A DNA stretch of 20,209 bases from Verrucomicrobia bacterium UBA673 (GCA_002299785.1 DBNL01000150.1:1-20209); one strand, 5' to 3'; counted from the stretch's first letter, positions 1-9,283 are shown. The notes: generated from the sequence alone by a model not told the origin. Numbers and translations are program-made.

Positions 1-2249
1 GAGCGCTTGGCCACGCAGACCTGCCGCGTCGGTGCATCAAAAGTCGACATCACCGGATGCAGCATCATCCGTTTCCAGTAAGTGTAAATCGACCGCCGGA
101 ACTGCCCCTCGCCAATCGAGTTTTGCCATTTGAAATTCGAGTTGCCCGGTAAATCCTGACCCCTCTCCTCATACAGGCCGGCAGGTTGCACGGGGAAAGC
201 GCTTGCCCCGCCGATGCGTGCGGACAACTGACCGGCCACCGCCAGCGCCCCGTCGCGAATCTGCTCCGCCGGCAAGCGGACACGCGGAAACCATGCAAGC
301 AAACGGTTTTGCGGATCCAATCTGACGGGTTCAGCCCGACGCATCGAGGCTTGCCGATAGGTCGACGAATTCACTATCAGCCGGTGCATTGCCTTTACAT
401 CCCAGTCGCTCTCGGCGAAGCGCACCGCCAGCCAGTCGAGCAACTCCGGATGGGACGGTCGATCGCCGTAACGCCCAAAATCCGCCATCGTCCTTACAAT
501 CCCCTCCCCAAAGTGATGTTGCCAAATACGATTGACCGCCACCCTCGCTGTCAACGGCTGTTTGCCGGAGAAAAGCCACCGCGCAAAATCGAGCCGACTT
601 GGCGGTGCCCCATTTGGTGTCGAAAGGGCCGGCATTATTTCGGGCACATCCGCAAACACCCGCTGGCCCTTGTTTTTGAAATCGCCTCGAACCAGCACGT
701 GCGTTTCACGCGACTCCGGCAACTCATCCATCACCGGCACTTCAATCGACGCACTTCCAGCCCTGGCCAAGCGCTTGGCTAAGCGCCGGTACTCCGCGAC
801 CTCCGGTTTCGAAAGATCAAGCCCACTCGGATTCGAAATCATCCGATCGTACAACCGCACGTTGGCCAAGCGGCCGTCAAAATGAAACGCGGTCGCCTTG
901 GATGAATTCTCAAACCCAGCTCCCACAGCCAGACCGCGCGCACTCTGGGCAACTTTTTTTGGGATCGGCCCCTCGATCCGCACCGCCTCATCTTCAATGC
1001 CATCGACAAAAAAGCGAACCGACTGGCCGGCTTCAAACACCATAGCAACGTGATGCGATTTTCCGTCATCCACACGCTGGCTGCCGTACGCCACCACCCC
1101 TTTGAATGTCGCTGCCTCCGAGGAAAACCAAGCAAACAATTTGCCCGGCTCGGACTTCTCATCTCCCTCGCCGCCGACACCAAAAACATAACCCCGCTCC
1201 CCTGCCTTCCAATCGTACTTCGAAACAATATCGCCAATCGCTCCGGTTGTCTCAATCTCTGCCGTGATAGTCATGCTACCTGTTAGGCTGAATTGGGACG
1301 CATCCTCAACCTGAGTCGGAGACTGCCACTCGCCGATCAGCCCCTCATACTTCACTTGGCCAAGTGCTCCAATCTTCGACCGCCATTCACCCAGGCGCTT
1401 GACCAAGCGCTTCTGCTCAAGCCGAGCCTCACGCGGCATGTACTGCATCATCGGCCCGTGGACCCCATAGCCAGTGCCGAGGTGCGGTACATTGTTAAAG
1501 ATAGCGAACAACTCGTAATACTCTCGCTGACTGATCGGATCATGCTTATGATCGTGACACTCGGCACACTCCAGCGTCAGGCCAAACCAGGTTCGGCCGG
1601 TCGCCTGAAGCCGATCCACAATGCCCTTAACCCGAAACTCCTCCTTGCGCGGGTTGTTGCCCTTGGCCTGCATCGAGTGGCGATGAAACGCGCTAGCCAC
1701 CCGCTGCTCCGATGTCGCGTTCGGAACCAAATCGCCGGCGAGTTGATCGATCGAAAAACGATCGAAAGGCATATTTTCGTTCAGCGCATTAATCACCCAA
1801 TCACGATACGGTGAGACATTGCGAGTACGATCTGCCGCATAGCCCGACGTGTCGGCAAACCGGGCTAAATCGAGCCAGTTCTGAGCCTGCCTCTCCCCAA
1901 AATGCGGCGATGCCAGCAACCGCTCGACAAGCCGGGAATAATTCCTCTGGGAATCATCCTGAACAAACGCCAGCGCCTCCCCCGGCGCAGGCGGCAATCC
2001 GGTCAAATCCAAATACAACCGCCGCACCAAAGCCGACCCAGAAGCCCTCTTTGAAGGCGCAACACCTACCGACTCAAGCTTGGCCAGAATAAACCGATCC
2101 AACTCATTTCTTGGCCAATCGGCATTGCGGACGGTCGGTAACGGTGTTTTGTGAGGAGGCACAAACGCCCAATGCCCCGCCTCAGCCAAAACAGGCCAGA
2201 CAAGCAGAATAAAGGCGAGCCAACGCCCAAAAAACCCATCACCGAGCAC
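1..2249 (-). CDS. Secreted DUF1549-LamG-DUF1553 protein (planctomycete PSD1-type), C-terminus outside window
   Basis: Reading the minus strand from a GTG at 2249 gives 749 codons with no stop before base 1, so the gene is cut by the window edge. Residues 1-24 look like a signal peptide (hydrophobic LAFILLVWPVLAEA). Residues about 45-255 match DUF1549, with LRRLYLDLTGLPP and a CxxCH motif (C228-A-E-C-H232, followed by DHKHDP), a possible c-type haem site. Residues about 315-475 look like an inserted LamG/concanavalin fold (FFVDG, ANVRLYDR). DUF1553 starts near residue 548 (SRLDFARWLF, VNRIWQHHFGEGIV, STYRQAS). The family is common in Planctomycetota and Verrucomicrobiota, often beside sulfatases; its biochemical role is not firmly known. 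The separate N-terminal cytochrome-like domain of many relatives is absent. There is no in-frame ATG before the DUF1549 region. GTG 2249 fits the signal peptide best; TTG 2279 is the alternative, and a stop lies just upstream of it. Confidence 0.9.
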   Translation of the reverse strand, partial: MLGDGFFGRWLAFILLVWPVLAEAGHWAFVPPHKTPLPTVRNADWPRNELDRFILAKLESVGVAPSKRASGSALVRRLYLDLTGLPPAPGEALAFVQDDSQRNYSRLVERLLASPHFGERQAQNWLDLARFADTSGYAADRTRNVSPYRDWVINALNENMPFDRFSIDQLAGDLVPNATSEQRVASAFHRHSMQAKGNNPRKEEFRVKGIVDRLQATGRTWFGLTLECAECHDHKHDPISQREYYELFAIFNNVPHLGTGYGVHGPMMQYMPREARLEQKRLVKRLGEWRSKIGALGQVKYEGLIGEWQSPTQVEDASQFSLTGSMTITAEIETTGAIGDIVSKYDWKAGERGYVFGVGGEGDEKSEPGKLFAWFSSEAATFKGVVAYGSQRVDDGKSHHVAMVFEAGQSVRFFVDGIEDEAVRIEGPIPKKVAQSARGLAVGAGFENSSKATAFHFDGRLANVRLYDRMISNPSGLDLSKPEVAEYRRLAKRLARAGSASIEVPVMDELPESRETHVLVRGDFKNKGQRVFADVPEIMPALSTPNGAPPSRLDFARWLFSGKQPLTARVAVNRIWQHHFGEGIVRTMADFGRYGDRPSHPELLDWLAVRFAESDWDVKAMHRLIVNSSTYRQASMRRAEPVRLDPQNRLLAWFPRVRLPAEQIRDGALAVAGQLSARIGGASAFPVQPAGLYEERGQDLPGNSNFKWQNSIGEGQFRRSIYTYWKRMMLHPVMSTFDAPTRQVCVAKR

Positions 2250-2257
2250 CCCCGAAA

Positions 2258-2275
2258 CTTGGGTTTTAACCCAAG
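2258..2275. promoter_or_regulatory. Perfect inverted repeat in the divergent intergenic region
   Basis: CTTGGGTT and AACCCAAG, 8-base arms with a two-base TT spacer, lie 9 bases upstream of the GTG chosen for the DUF1549 gene, between it and the divergent CotH gene. The shape and position suit an operator or a 5' leader hairpin. If translation starts at TTG 2279 instead, the repeat would be coding. Function is inferred from position only. Confidence 0.3.
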
Positions 2276-2399
2276 CCAAATCAAGTCCAAAGCGAAGCTA
2301 CGATCGGCAATAAGCACGAGTCCAGCAATTACCCATTCTATTATTAATCTCCGATGAGGGCCTTACCGTTCACCATTTTCGCTTGGCCAAGGGCTGAAG

Positions 2400-3818
2400 G
2401 TGGAGTTAGCTCTCTTCATGTGCATCTTCAAACTAATTTCCCTTCTCGCCTGGCTTTGTGCCGCCTCGTTTATATCGCTTGGCCAAGCGGCAGAGAAATC
2501 TTCTGGCAATACAAATGCCAATGCCTCTTTTTGGAGATCAGTGTTTGATGCGAACCACGTGCTCGACGTACAGATTTCGTTGAGCCGCGAGGCGTGGGAG
2601 GCGCTGCAGCCTAGGCGGCCGGAGCGGCGGCGTGAAGGCGGGCCACGTGTCGATTTCGGAAACGAGTTTCACTACGTCAAGGCGGACATTGCCATCGACG
2701 GTCAATCATTCAATGCTGCTGGCATGCGGTTCAAGGGCAATTCTTCCTATCGCTTTGCCTCACGCGGACTAAAGCGGCCGTTCAAGATTGACACCAACCG
2801 ATTCGTCAATGGCCAGAAACTGCACGGCCGCACCAAGCTCAATTTCTCCAACGCCTTCCTCGACTCGGCATTCATGAAGGAGAAACTCGGCTACGAACTT
2901 TACCGAGCCGCCGGGCTGCCCACTCCAGGCGTCGGCTGGGCCAGTGTCACGATGACCGTCGAGGGCTTGGCCAAGAAAAAGCCACTTGGAATCTACGTGA
3001 TCATCGAGCAGATTGATGATCGTTATATCGGGCAAAACCTGGGCAAGGCCTCGAAAGGAAGCCTGTTGATGAAACCGGAGTCTATGGACGACTGGCGTTA
3101 TTTGGGAGAGGAACCAAAAGCCTATGAGCGCTACAACATTAAAGTAGGAGAAAACAACACGGACCAAATCCGGCGCTTCGCCAAGCTACTCAAGTTGGTA
3201 GAGCAAGGATCGGACGACGAATTTGCCCGCGAGATCGGCAAGCGGATGAACCTCGAACAGTTCGCCGGCTACCTCGCTGCGACCTCCATCCTGGTGAATA
3301 TCGACAGCTATATAGGCATGCCGCACAACTACTATCTGTTGATGGACAAGGCCGACGGCAGACTACGAATATTGCCGTGGGATCTAAACGAGACGTTCGG
3401 TACCTTCACCATGGGACGCTCGCCAGAGATACTGGCCAAATGGGACATAGACAGGCCATGGATTTCCAAGCGGCGACTCTCCGAGAGGCTGTTCGAAACA
3501 GAGTCTTTCCGTAAACTTTACCGGACAGCCGTTGCCAAGTTAATGAAAGAACATTTCACCGAGGAAAAACTTTTCGAACGGATAGATACATTTGAAAAAG
3601 CTATCACACATCATATCAAAAAAGATGAAATTGGCAAGGGGCTCTCAGGTATGCAGATGGGAATAAATGGTGATTCAAATGGAGTTAATAAGGCTGTTAA
3701 TCGCAGGGTATTTGCTATCAAGCCTTTCATCCTTCAACGTATTACCAGCGTGAACGATCAACTGACAGGCAAGACTGAAGGCGAGAAAATCCAAGGCCGA
3801 AAAAAACGGCCAAGGTAA
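2400..3818 (+). CDS. Secreted CotH-family protein
   Basis: The 472-residue product starts with a signal peptide (hydrophobic core about residues 8-28, likely cut near SLGQA-AEK). The body follows the CotH (spore-coat kinase-like) family: strand-rich N-terminal part (DVQISLSREAWEAL), MRFKGNSSYRF near 109-119, then GIYVIIEQIDDRYI near 197-210 and RILPWDLNETFG near 323-334, where the Asp-Leu-Asn is the metal/ATP-binding type motif. CotH proteins of Bacillus and fungi are atypical kinases; many secreted bacterial members are unassigned, and this one is probably periplasmic or extracellular. The start is GTG 2400 with AAGGG about seven bases upstream; ATG 2418 would also leave a good signal peptide. 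The gene diverges from the DUF1549 gene and converges with the methyltransferase ending at 3825, leaving only six bases between stops. The end of the gene is A-rich with basic residues. Confidence 0.87.
   Translation: MELALFMCIFKLISLLAWLCAASFISLGQAAEKSSGNTNANASFWRSVFDANHVLDVQISLSREAWEALQPRRPERRREGGPRVDFGNEFHYVKADIAIDGQSFNAAGMRFKGNSSYRFASRGLKRPFKIDTNRFVNGQKLHGRTKLNFSNAFLDSAFMKEKLGYELYRAAGLPTPGVGWASVTMTVEGLAKKKPLGIYVIIEQIDDRYIGQNLGKASKGSLLMKPESMDDWRYLGEEPKAYERYNIKVGENNTDQIRRFAKLLKLVEQGSDDEFAREIGKRMNLEQFAGYLAATSILVNIDSYIGMPHNYYLLMDKADGRLRILPWDLNETFGTFTMGRSPEILAKWDIDRPWISKRRLSERLFETESFRKLYRTAVAKLMKEHFTEEKLFERIDTFEKAITHHIKKDEIGKGLSGMQMGINGDSNGVNKAVNRRVFAIKPFILQRITSVNDQLTGKTEGEKIQGRKKRPR
3791..3815. 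terminator. Possible weak bidirectional terminator hairpin at convergent gene ends
   Basis: CCAAGGCCG and CGGCCAAGG flank seven A residues; five inner and two outer base pairs form, with two mismatches between. It overlaps the last codons of the CotH gene and lies just past the stop of the convergent methyltransferase gene. On the minus strand it is followed by ATTTTCT, on the plus strand there is no T-tract. The short stem makes this a weak call. Confidence 0.3.
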
Positions 3819-3824
3819 ATAGAT

Positions 3825-4544
3825 CTATAGCTTTAATTTCTCCACCAACCAAAGCCCGAGGGTTTTGTCGGCAAATTCGTTTTCCATACAGTTCTCGGCG
3901 ATAATTTCATTGGGCTGCGGCAGATTTAAAGGGGGCAGCGTCAGATTAACAGGACGCCATTGGCCGGTAACAATATCGTTGTTTTGCATCACACTAGGAA
4001 AGTTAGTGGTCAATAACCACTTGGCACCTGATTGGGAAATGTTGACCAAGGCCGCCCGGATATCTGTAAGCGACAGGTGTACGAGACAGTCGCGGCAAAG
4101 AATAACGTCGGCCGTAGGTAGCATGTCATTCAAAAGATCAATCTTTCGAAACTCCACACCGTCACACGCGTGCTTCGCATGATTGCGCTCAACGAGATCA
4201 CCAACTAAATCTCCGCCGATGTAATGTACCCCAGTGAGGTCAACATTTTTCATCCAGTGAAAATCACCGCATGGCAAATCAAGCAGCGAGGTCGCGCCCA
4301 GCTCCTTAAGCAGTGACGGCAACTCGCGGCGGATTGGCTCGGTTTCCTCCAGCGTCGAGCCGGGACCGGACACCGACTCGGCCTCGCTCCAGTGGTTCGA
4401 TTTGTAAATGTGCCGGAAGCGTTCCTCGGCGGTGCCGAAGCGCTTGGCCAAGCGCCGGCCAGAACGGCGCTGCAACCAACGGTACAGCGGTGGAGCGAAC
4501 CGGCGCAGCGCCCGCTCGGCGGTTTGGCGCAGTGGTTCAGTCAT
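3825..4544 (-). CDS. Class I SAM-dependent methyltransferase
   Basis: The 239-residue product has a Rossmann-type SAM-binding motif I, SLLDLPCGDF (residues 86-95), then YIGGDL (108-113) and DVILCRDCLVHLS (146-158), the usual order of class I methyltransferases. The substrate is unknown; relatives with the LDLPCGDF signature are often found beside glycosyltransferase or polysaccharide genes, which fits the GT4 gene in this run. The frame stays open upstream, but ATG 4544 is chosen because a strong Shine-Dalgarno GGAAGGA lies just before it and it overlaps the permease gene by eight bases (ATGACTGA), a typical translational coupling. It is the last gene of the long minus-strand run. Confidence 0.82.
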   Translation of the reverse strand: MTEPLRQTAERALRRFAPPLYRWLQRRSGRRLAKRFGTAEERFRHIYKSNHWSEAESVSGPGSTLEETEPIRRELPSLLKELGATSLLDLPCGDFHWMKNVDLTGVHYIGGDLVGDLVERNHAKHACDGVEFRKIDLLNDMLPTADVILCRDCLVHLSLTDIRAALVNISQSGAKWLLTTNFPSVMQNNDIVTGQWRPVNLTLPPLNLPQPNEIIAENCMENEFADKTLGLWLVEKLKL

Positions 4545-5322
4545 ATTCCTTCCGCGAAAAAATCCACATGCCCAGCACGATAAACCCAGCCGAAGCCAAG
4601 CCAAGCACCCACTGCGCCGTCGCCGCCGACACGGGATCAAACAGACTCAGCGCAACCCCCTTCGCCGCAAGCTCGAGCATCTCACCAGACTCATACAGCC
4701 AGCTCTTGGCGTAAAACGAAACGGTGATCCGCTTAACAAAGCCAGGGATGTTGCCAGTGAGCGTCTCGATCATCAGAGCGTAGGCCAACGAGAGAAAAGT
4801 CGCCCGGCGCACCCAGGCGCTGAACAGCAAAAAAAGTCCGACATAAGCTGCCGTCGCGCATGCAGTGACCGGCCAAAAAACACCCAACGCCTCGAGGCCA
4901 ATCTTTCCCGGCACAAGGCACAGTGATCCCAATCCGCCGAGTGCCATGCCCAACGTGAGTATTAGTGCGGCGGCGTATTTTGACAGATAAACCAACGGGC
5001 GCGGGATGTTGGTCGTGAGCAGGTACACGAGTGTTTCGCCGGTGCGCTCGTCCGCGATGGCCGCCGAAGCGTAGCCTAGGCAGATGACCGGCAGCAGGAA
5101 ACCCATGTAGAGCGGCAGCACGATTTCCCGAGCCAACTCAGCCAAGGTGCGCGGGTCGGGATGCCACGGCTTGGGCAGCGACCACAGGTAGGTGATCAGC
5201 ACCGCCAATCCCAGAAGCACAAGCATAACAATCGTTTGCCGCGTGAAAAACTGTCGCCGCAATGACAGCCGAAACACCTGTGCGCAGGCGATCAATGTGG
5301 ATGTTTTTCGGGTAGTATCCAT
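4537..5322 (-). CDS. ABC-2 type exporter permease (NosY-like)
   Basis: The 261-residue protein has about six hydrophobic segments: near residues 32-48, 70-90, 111-135, 145-170, a weaker one near 175-190, and a C-terminal one ending in the cytoplasmic tail FSRKEYD. The loop AIADERTGETLVYLLTTNIPR is the coupling-helix region typical of ABC-2 and NosY-type permeases, where a conserved E-[RK]-x-x-G-T/E motif precedes a short helix. The start ATG 5322 lies four bases after the stop of the upstream ATPase gene, so the two almost certainly form one transporter. The substrate is not evident. Confidence 0.85.
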   Translation of the reverse strand: MDTTRKTSTLIACAQVFRLSLRRQFFTRQTIVMLVLLGLAVLITYLWSLPKPWHPDPRTLAELAREIVLPLYMGFLLPVICLGYASAAIADERTGETLVYLLTTNIPRPLVYLSKYAAALILTLGMALGGLGSLCLVPGKIGLEALGVFWPVTACATAAYVGLFLLFSAWVRRATFLSLAYALMIETLTGNIPGFVKRITVSFYAKSWLYESGEMLELAAKGVALSLFDPVSAATAQWVLGLASAGFIVLGMWIFSRKEYD

Positions 5323-5326
5323 GTTG

Positions 5327-6283
5327 CTATTCTGGGCGCACAGCGCGTTCCATTAGGTAGTCGAACACCGCCTCGGTCGAGGTGTCGGTAGCCTTGAACC
5401 GCTGCACCTGCGCGTCGTTCCCAGCGGCGAACTCACAGAACTCGGCATAAAACCGGCTCGGGTTCTGAACCTCAAGCAGCAGATCTCGCGGCGTCTCGAT
5501 GCTCACGGATTTCACCGACTCGAGGGTGAGCAGTTGTGGCCCGATCCAGCGCGGAGATTCGCACGAGATTCGCACCTTTAGCGGGTGGTCGTCTAGCATG
5601 TCACGAATCTCCTCAAGCGGTCCGGACGCCAGTAGTTTACCACGGCAGACGAACAATATGCGGTCCGCCAACTGGTCCATCTCGTGCAAAATGTGGCTCG
5701 ACACCAGCACGGCTTTTCCCTGCGCGGCCAAGGTGCGGAATAAATCGTTCAACTCCTCACAGCCGACCGGGTCGACGCCGTTAAGCGGTTCGTCGAGCAC
5801 TAGCATATCAGGGTCGTGGATCAGGGCTTGGCCAAGCTTGATGCGCTGACGCATACCCTTCGAGTAGGTACGTACCGGCCGATTAGCTCGATCTACCATG
5901 CCCACTGTCTCCAGTACCGCCTCGGCCCGCCGACGCGCCTCGGCCCCAGTGAACCCACGCAGCCCAGCCGTGACTCGCACCAACTGCCGCCCTGACAACT
6001 CATCCCACGTCGCATCGCCGAACGGGCACAGCCCAATATGATCCTTCGCCCTGGGTGACCAGGCGTCCCGACCACACACATCGATCCCACCCAGACTTGG
6101 CTTGATCTGCCCGGTGAGCAGCCGCAGCAACGTCGTTTTGCCCGCGCCATTTGGACCGACCAGGCCGGTGATACCGGAGCCAATTTCGAGGCTCACGCCG
6201 TTGAGCGCCATCACCGGGCCAAACCATTTGGACACATTCCTCACCTCGGCCAGCGCGGTCATCGTTGTGGATTCGCTGCTCAT
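5327..6283 (-). CDS. ABC transporter ATP-binding protein (ABC-2 module 2)
   Basis: The 318-residue ATPase carries Walker A GPNGAGKT (43-50), signature YSKGM (140-144, the variant LSGGQ common in NatA/CcmA-type exporters), Walker B MLVLDE (160-165) and the switch histidine H197 in VSSHIL. A C-terminal extension of about 100 residues follows the nucleotide-binding domain. ATG 6283 overlaps the upstream permease stop as ATGA; an earlier in-frame start would run deeper into that gene, and MTALAEV at 6262 is a possible shorter start. It pairs with the permease at 4537-5322. The region where a Q-loop glutamine is expected reads CPFGDATWDE, without an evident Gln. Confidence 0.9.
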   Translation of the reverse strand: MSSESTTMTALAEVRNVSKWFGPVMALNGVSLEIGSGITGLVGPNGAGKTTLLRLLTGQIKPSLGGIDVCGRDAWSPRAKDHIGLCPFGDATWDELSGRQLVRVTAGLRGFTGAEARRRAEAVLETVGMVDRANRPVRTYSKGMRQRIKLGQALIHDPDMLVLDEPLNGVDPVGCEELNDLFRTLAAQGKAVLVSSHILHEMDQLADRILFVCRGKLLASGPLEEIRDMLDDHPLKVRISCESPRWIGPQLLTLESVKSVSIETPRDLLLEVQNPSRFYAEFCEFAAGNDAQVQRFKATDTSTEAVFDYLMERAVRPE

Positions 6284-7158
6284 GACTGATGACGCTGTTG
6301 GCGGATGCGAATCATGATCGCGATAAAAGAAACGATGCAAACGACTACGATCACCACCACCGCTTCCGACAACTGCGCGACGTCACGGGAGCGCACCGCC
6401 GCCTCGCCAAAACAGCGGCTACCAACCGCGTAAATATCGCGCCAAAGATTCAGCAATCGCCATTGCCGGTCGTCGAAAACCTTGCTCAAAATCTCGCTGA
6501 GCACAGGCAGAAAAAAGAACAGACAAGCCCACGACATCACCAGCGGCACCGGCCGGGGCATCCAAGACACGAGCGCAAACAACAGCAGCCCAAGCGTCAC
6601 TGAGATCAGAAGGCCGTAGCCGAGGATGCCGATGGCGATATTGTAGTTTTCACCGAAATATTTTGCCGTATCGCCAAGCATTCCCTGCTCGAGAAACAGC
6701 ACCAACGCTGGAAGCGTCGTCGTCAGGCTGACGAGCAAACCGATCGCCAGTAGCTTGCCGACCGTGTAGTGCAGCACGTTGATTCGGCGCGACAGATAAA
6801 ACGTCAGCCCGCCCCGAAGATGGTCGTTACCAGCCAGCACTGAACCGGCGAATGCCAGTAAAATCATGGTCACCGTGCCCTGCGCCAGCATGAAGTTGAG
6901 AAATGTTTTCCCCGTGCCGGCCAAGTCTGGAAGCATCACCGAGAGCATTTTACCGATCTCCGGCTGCTGCGCCTTCAATGTCGCCAGCAGATAAATCGCG
7001 CCAAACACGAACAGGAAATTCAACAGCGCAAAACCCAGCATCAACCAAAACAATTTGCGGCGAAACACCAGCCGCAACGCCGTGAGCGCGATTGGCCAAA
7101 CGGCCAGCCAAGCCGCTCGAGGCCGCTCTATACATTCTATCGCCGATGAGTCGTTCAC
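6280..7158 (-). CDS. ABC-2 type exporter permease
   Basis: The 292-residue product has multiple transmembrane segments: RKLFWLMLGFALLNFLFVFGAIYLLATL near the start, then TVTMILLAFAGSVLAG, LLAIGLLVSLTTTLPALVLFL, IAIGILGYGLLISVTLGLLLFALV, VMSWACLFFFLPVL, and a C-terminal VVVIVVVCIVSFIAIMI. The cytoplasmic loop GNDHLRGGLTFYLSRRINVLHYTVGK matches the ABC-2 coupling region. The start is GTG 7158, which overlaps the upstream ATPase stop as GTGA; the longer open frame upstream of it lies within the ATPase gene. It belongs with the ATPase at 7155-8147. Confidence 0.84.
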   Translation of the reverse strand: MNDSSAIECIERPRAAWLAVWPIALTALRLVFRRKLFWLMLGFALLNFLFVFGAIYLLATLKAQQPEIGKMLSVMLPDLAGTGKTFLNFMLAQGTVTMILLAFAGSVLAGNDHLRGGLTFYLSRRINVLHYTVGKLLAIGLLVSLTTTLPALVLFLEQGMLGDTAKYFGENYNIAIGILGYGLLISVTLGLLLFALVSWMPRPVPLVMSWACLFFFLPVLSEILSKVFDDRQWRLLNLWRDIYAVGSRCFGEAAVRSRDVAQLSEAVVVIVVVCIVSFIAIMIRIRQQRHQS

Positions 7159-8147
7159 GATGCCGCCACCCCGCTTTCGTCGCGCTTGGCTAAGCCGATG
7201 ACCGGTGGTGAGGCGCTGTCCATGCCGACGAGTCGGCAGTAGACCGTTCGCAAATCCATCTCCTCCGGTTCTAGGCTTGTCAGCGTCACCCCACACTCGC
7301 GGGCGAGTTGAAAAAACCGCTGCGTCTGCCACTGCTCAGACACCACCGCACGCGCTTGACCAAACTCATCGCCGGGAGTAGCCTCCGCTCCTTCCCGCTG
7401 CAGCGCGGCGAGAAAGTCACGATCGGCTTTGTCGCTGACGGTTTTCCATCGGAGCAAAAAAGCGTTTGGTTGGCCGGCAAGCAACTCGTCGAGTGTACCA
7501 GACACCGCGACGGCGCCTTTCTCCAAAATGATCGCGTGACGGCAAACCTGCTCGATATCGCCGAGCAGATGCGTGGACAACACCAGCGACTTGCCCGGCC
7601 GCCGCGCAAGCGACTTGAGCAGCAAGAGCATCGCCGTGCGGCCTTCGGGGTCCAGCCCCGAGGTCGGCTCGTCGAGCAGCAGCAGATCCGGATCATGCAC
7701 CATTGTCGCCGCTAGTTTGATCCGTTGAACCATGCCGGCAGAATAATTCTCCAGCCGGCGGTAGCGCGCCTCCTCCAAGCCCAGTTGTGACAAAAGTTCG
7801 TGGGCACGGCGTAGCGCCAGCTTGCGCGGCATGCCGTTCAACTCGCCGGCTAACGCGACGAACTCAATGCCATTGAGTCCCGGCACGACCCCTTCGCGCT
7901 CCGGCATGTAGCCAATGCGGCCGCGCAAGCCAACGCCGTTTTTTATGACGTCCACGCCGAACACCCGCACATTGCCGGCGGTGTGCCGCACGAGGCCAAG
8001 CAGAATTTTAATCAGCGTCGATTTGCCAGCGCCATTTTGCCCTACCAAACCGATCGCCCCCGGCTTGAGCGACAGCGACAAGTCGTCCAGCGCCAGTACG
8101 GAACCATACCGGTGAGTCAGCGATTCGATTTCAAAAAGAGGCGCCAC
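7155..8147 (-). CDS. ABC transporter ATP-binding protein (ABC-2 module 1)
   Basis: The 330-residue ATPase shows Walker A GQNGAGKS (36-43), signature YSAGM (135-139), Walker B LLLLDE (155-160), a D-loop SGLDP and the switch histidine H193 in LSTHLL. About 90 further residues follow the nucleotide-binding domain. GTG 8147 is chosen because the product then starts at the domain (APLFEIESLTHRYG) and lies 20 bases after the glycosyltransferase stop; the longer frame would overlap that gene by about 90 bases. No clear Shine-Dalgarno is visible, so coupling to the upstream gene is likely. It pairs with the permease at 6280-7158. Confidence 0.88.
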   Translation of the reverse strand: MAPLFEIESLTHRYGSVLALDDLSLSLKPGAIGLVGQNGAGKSTLIKILLGLVRHTAGNVRVFGVDVIKNGVGLRGRIGYMPEREGVVPGLNGIEFVALAGELNGMPRKLALRRAHELLSQLGLEEARYRRLENYSAGMVQRIKLAATMVHDPDLLLLDEPTSGLDPEGRTAMLLLLKSLARRPGKSLVLSTHLLGDIEQVCRHAIILEKGAVAVSGTLDELLAGQPNAFLLRWKTVSDKADRDFLAALQREGAEATPGDEFGQARAVVSEQWQTQRFFQLARECGVTLTSLEPEEMDLRTVYCRLVGMDSASPPVIGLAKRDESGVAAS

Positions 8148-8167
8148 AAACTTGATCGGCGGGCAAG

Positions 8168-9283
8168 CTACACAGGCTCCGTGTCGCGCGCCATGTTTTC
8201 CAGCCAATCGCAGGTCGGGGGCAGCACGCTCTCCCAGCGAAAATCGAACGACCGCTTCCACGCCACCGTACGCATCGCATCGTATTTTTCCGGGCTGTTG
8301 GCCAAGCCGATAACAGCCTTGGCCAGGCTCTCCGGCGTCTCGGCTTCGCTAACCAAGCCGGTCTGCCCGTGCACGGTCGAGTCCACCAATCCGCCGACTG
8401 GATAGACCACCGCCGGCGTTCCCATCGCGTTGGCCTCGATCACATTGAGCCCCCAGCCTTCGCGCATTGATGTATGCAGCAGCAGGTGCGCCTTTTGCAG
8501 TTCTACATTTTTTTCCGCATCGTCGAGCCGGCCGGCGAACCTCACGGCATCCGACAGGCCAAGCTCGTTAACCTGCGCCTCGAGCCGCCATTGATCCTGT
8601 CCCCAGCCGATGATGGTCAGCTCCGCATCGCAACCCTGTTCGCAGAGCAACGCGAGCGCCCGCACCACGTGATCAACCCGCTTGTTCGGGGCCAAACGCG
8701 CAAGCGCGATGAGGCGCAGCGGCTTGGCTAAAGGCTTGGCCGGGAGAGTCGGCATCGGCTCGGTATCGGTGCCGTTTGGCCAGACGCGAACATCGCGCAC
8801 GCCATGGCTGATCAACTGCTGACGGGTCGATTCGGATACCGTCCAAAACGGAACACCGGCGTAAAGCCGCTGAAAAAACCGTTCCTGCGCCTGGCCAATC
8901 GTGCTGATTGGCCAGCGATAAAACGCGCGCCAAATCGGCCCGAGCACCTCGTGAATATAGGCGACGCATTTCGTGCCGGACCACCAGTGAGCGAACCACG
9001 GGAGGCCGTGGTGCTGGTCGATTACCAAGTCAAAAGGTCCGTGATCGCGACAGCACCGGCGCGCGTGCAAAATGGACGTGCCGCGCCCACCGCCCCGGAT
9101 AATCCGGATGCCATCGATCGCCGTCTCGAGTTCGGCACCGTCGAAGTAGTTTGCGAACCAGACAACCTCGTGCCCGCGTCGCACTAGCTCCGCCATGTGC
9201 CTCAGCGTGACCCGTTCCGCGCCGCCTGCGAGGGGGTTCTCCGTGTCGCGCCAGTTCAGCATGAGAAAGCGCAACGACTTCAT
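8168..9283 (-). CDS. Family 4 glycosyltransferase (GT-B fold)
   Basis: The 371-residue protein has the GT-B layout: an N-terminal acceptor domain with the glycine motif NPLAGGAERVT (residues 16-26), a linker near WPNGTDTEP (168-176), and a donor domain with RLIALARLAPNKRVDHVVRAL (190-210) and the E-x7-E motif in EGWGLNVIE (E275 to E283), which binds the nucleotide-sugar donor in GT4 retaining transferases. Donor and acceptor cannot be read from the sequence. ATG 9283 overlaps the upstream methyltransferase stop as ATGA. Its place directly before two exporter modules suggests glycosylation of a lipid- or polymer-linked product that is then exported; that is inference. Confidence 0.88.
   Translation of the reverse strand: MKSLRFLMLNWRDTENPLAGGAERVTLRHMAELVRRGHEVVWFANYFDGAELETAIDGIRIIRGGGRGTSILHARRCCRDHGPFDLVIDQHHGLPWFAHWWSGTKCVAYIHEVLGPIWRAFYRWPISTIGQAQERFFQRLYAGVPFWTVSESTRQQLISHGVRDVRVWPNGTDTEPMPTLPAKPLAKPLRLIALARLAPNKRVDHVVRALALLCEQGCDAELTIIGWGQDQWRLEAQVNELGLSDAVRFAGRLDDAEKNVELQKAHLLLHTSMREGWGLNVIEANAMGTPAVVYPVGGLVDSTVHGQTGLVSEAETPESLAKAVIGLANSPEKYDAMRTVAWKRSFDFRWESVLPPTCDWLENMARDTEPV

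Noticed and set aside
186..782. A 198-codon plus-strand open frame near the left edge
   Set aside because: It is antisense to the DUF1553 domain, which is clearly coding on the minus strand.
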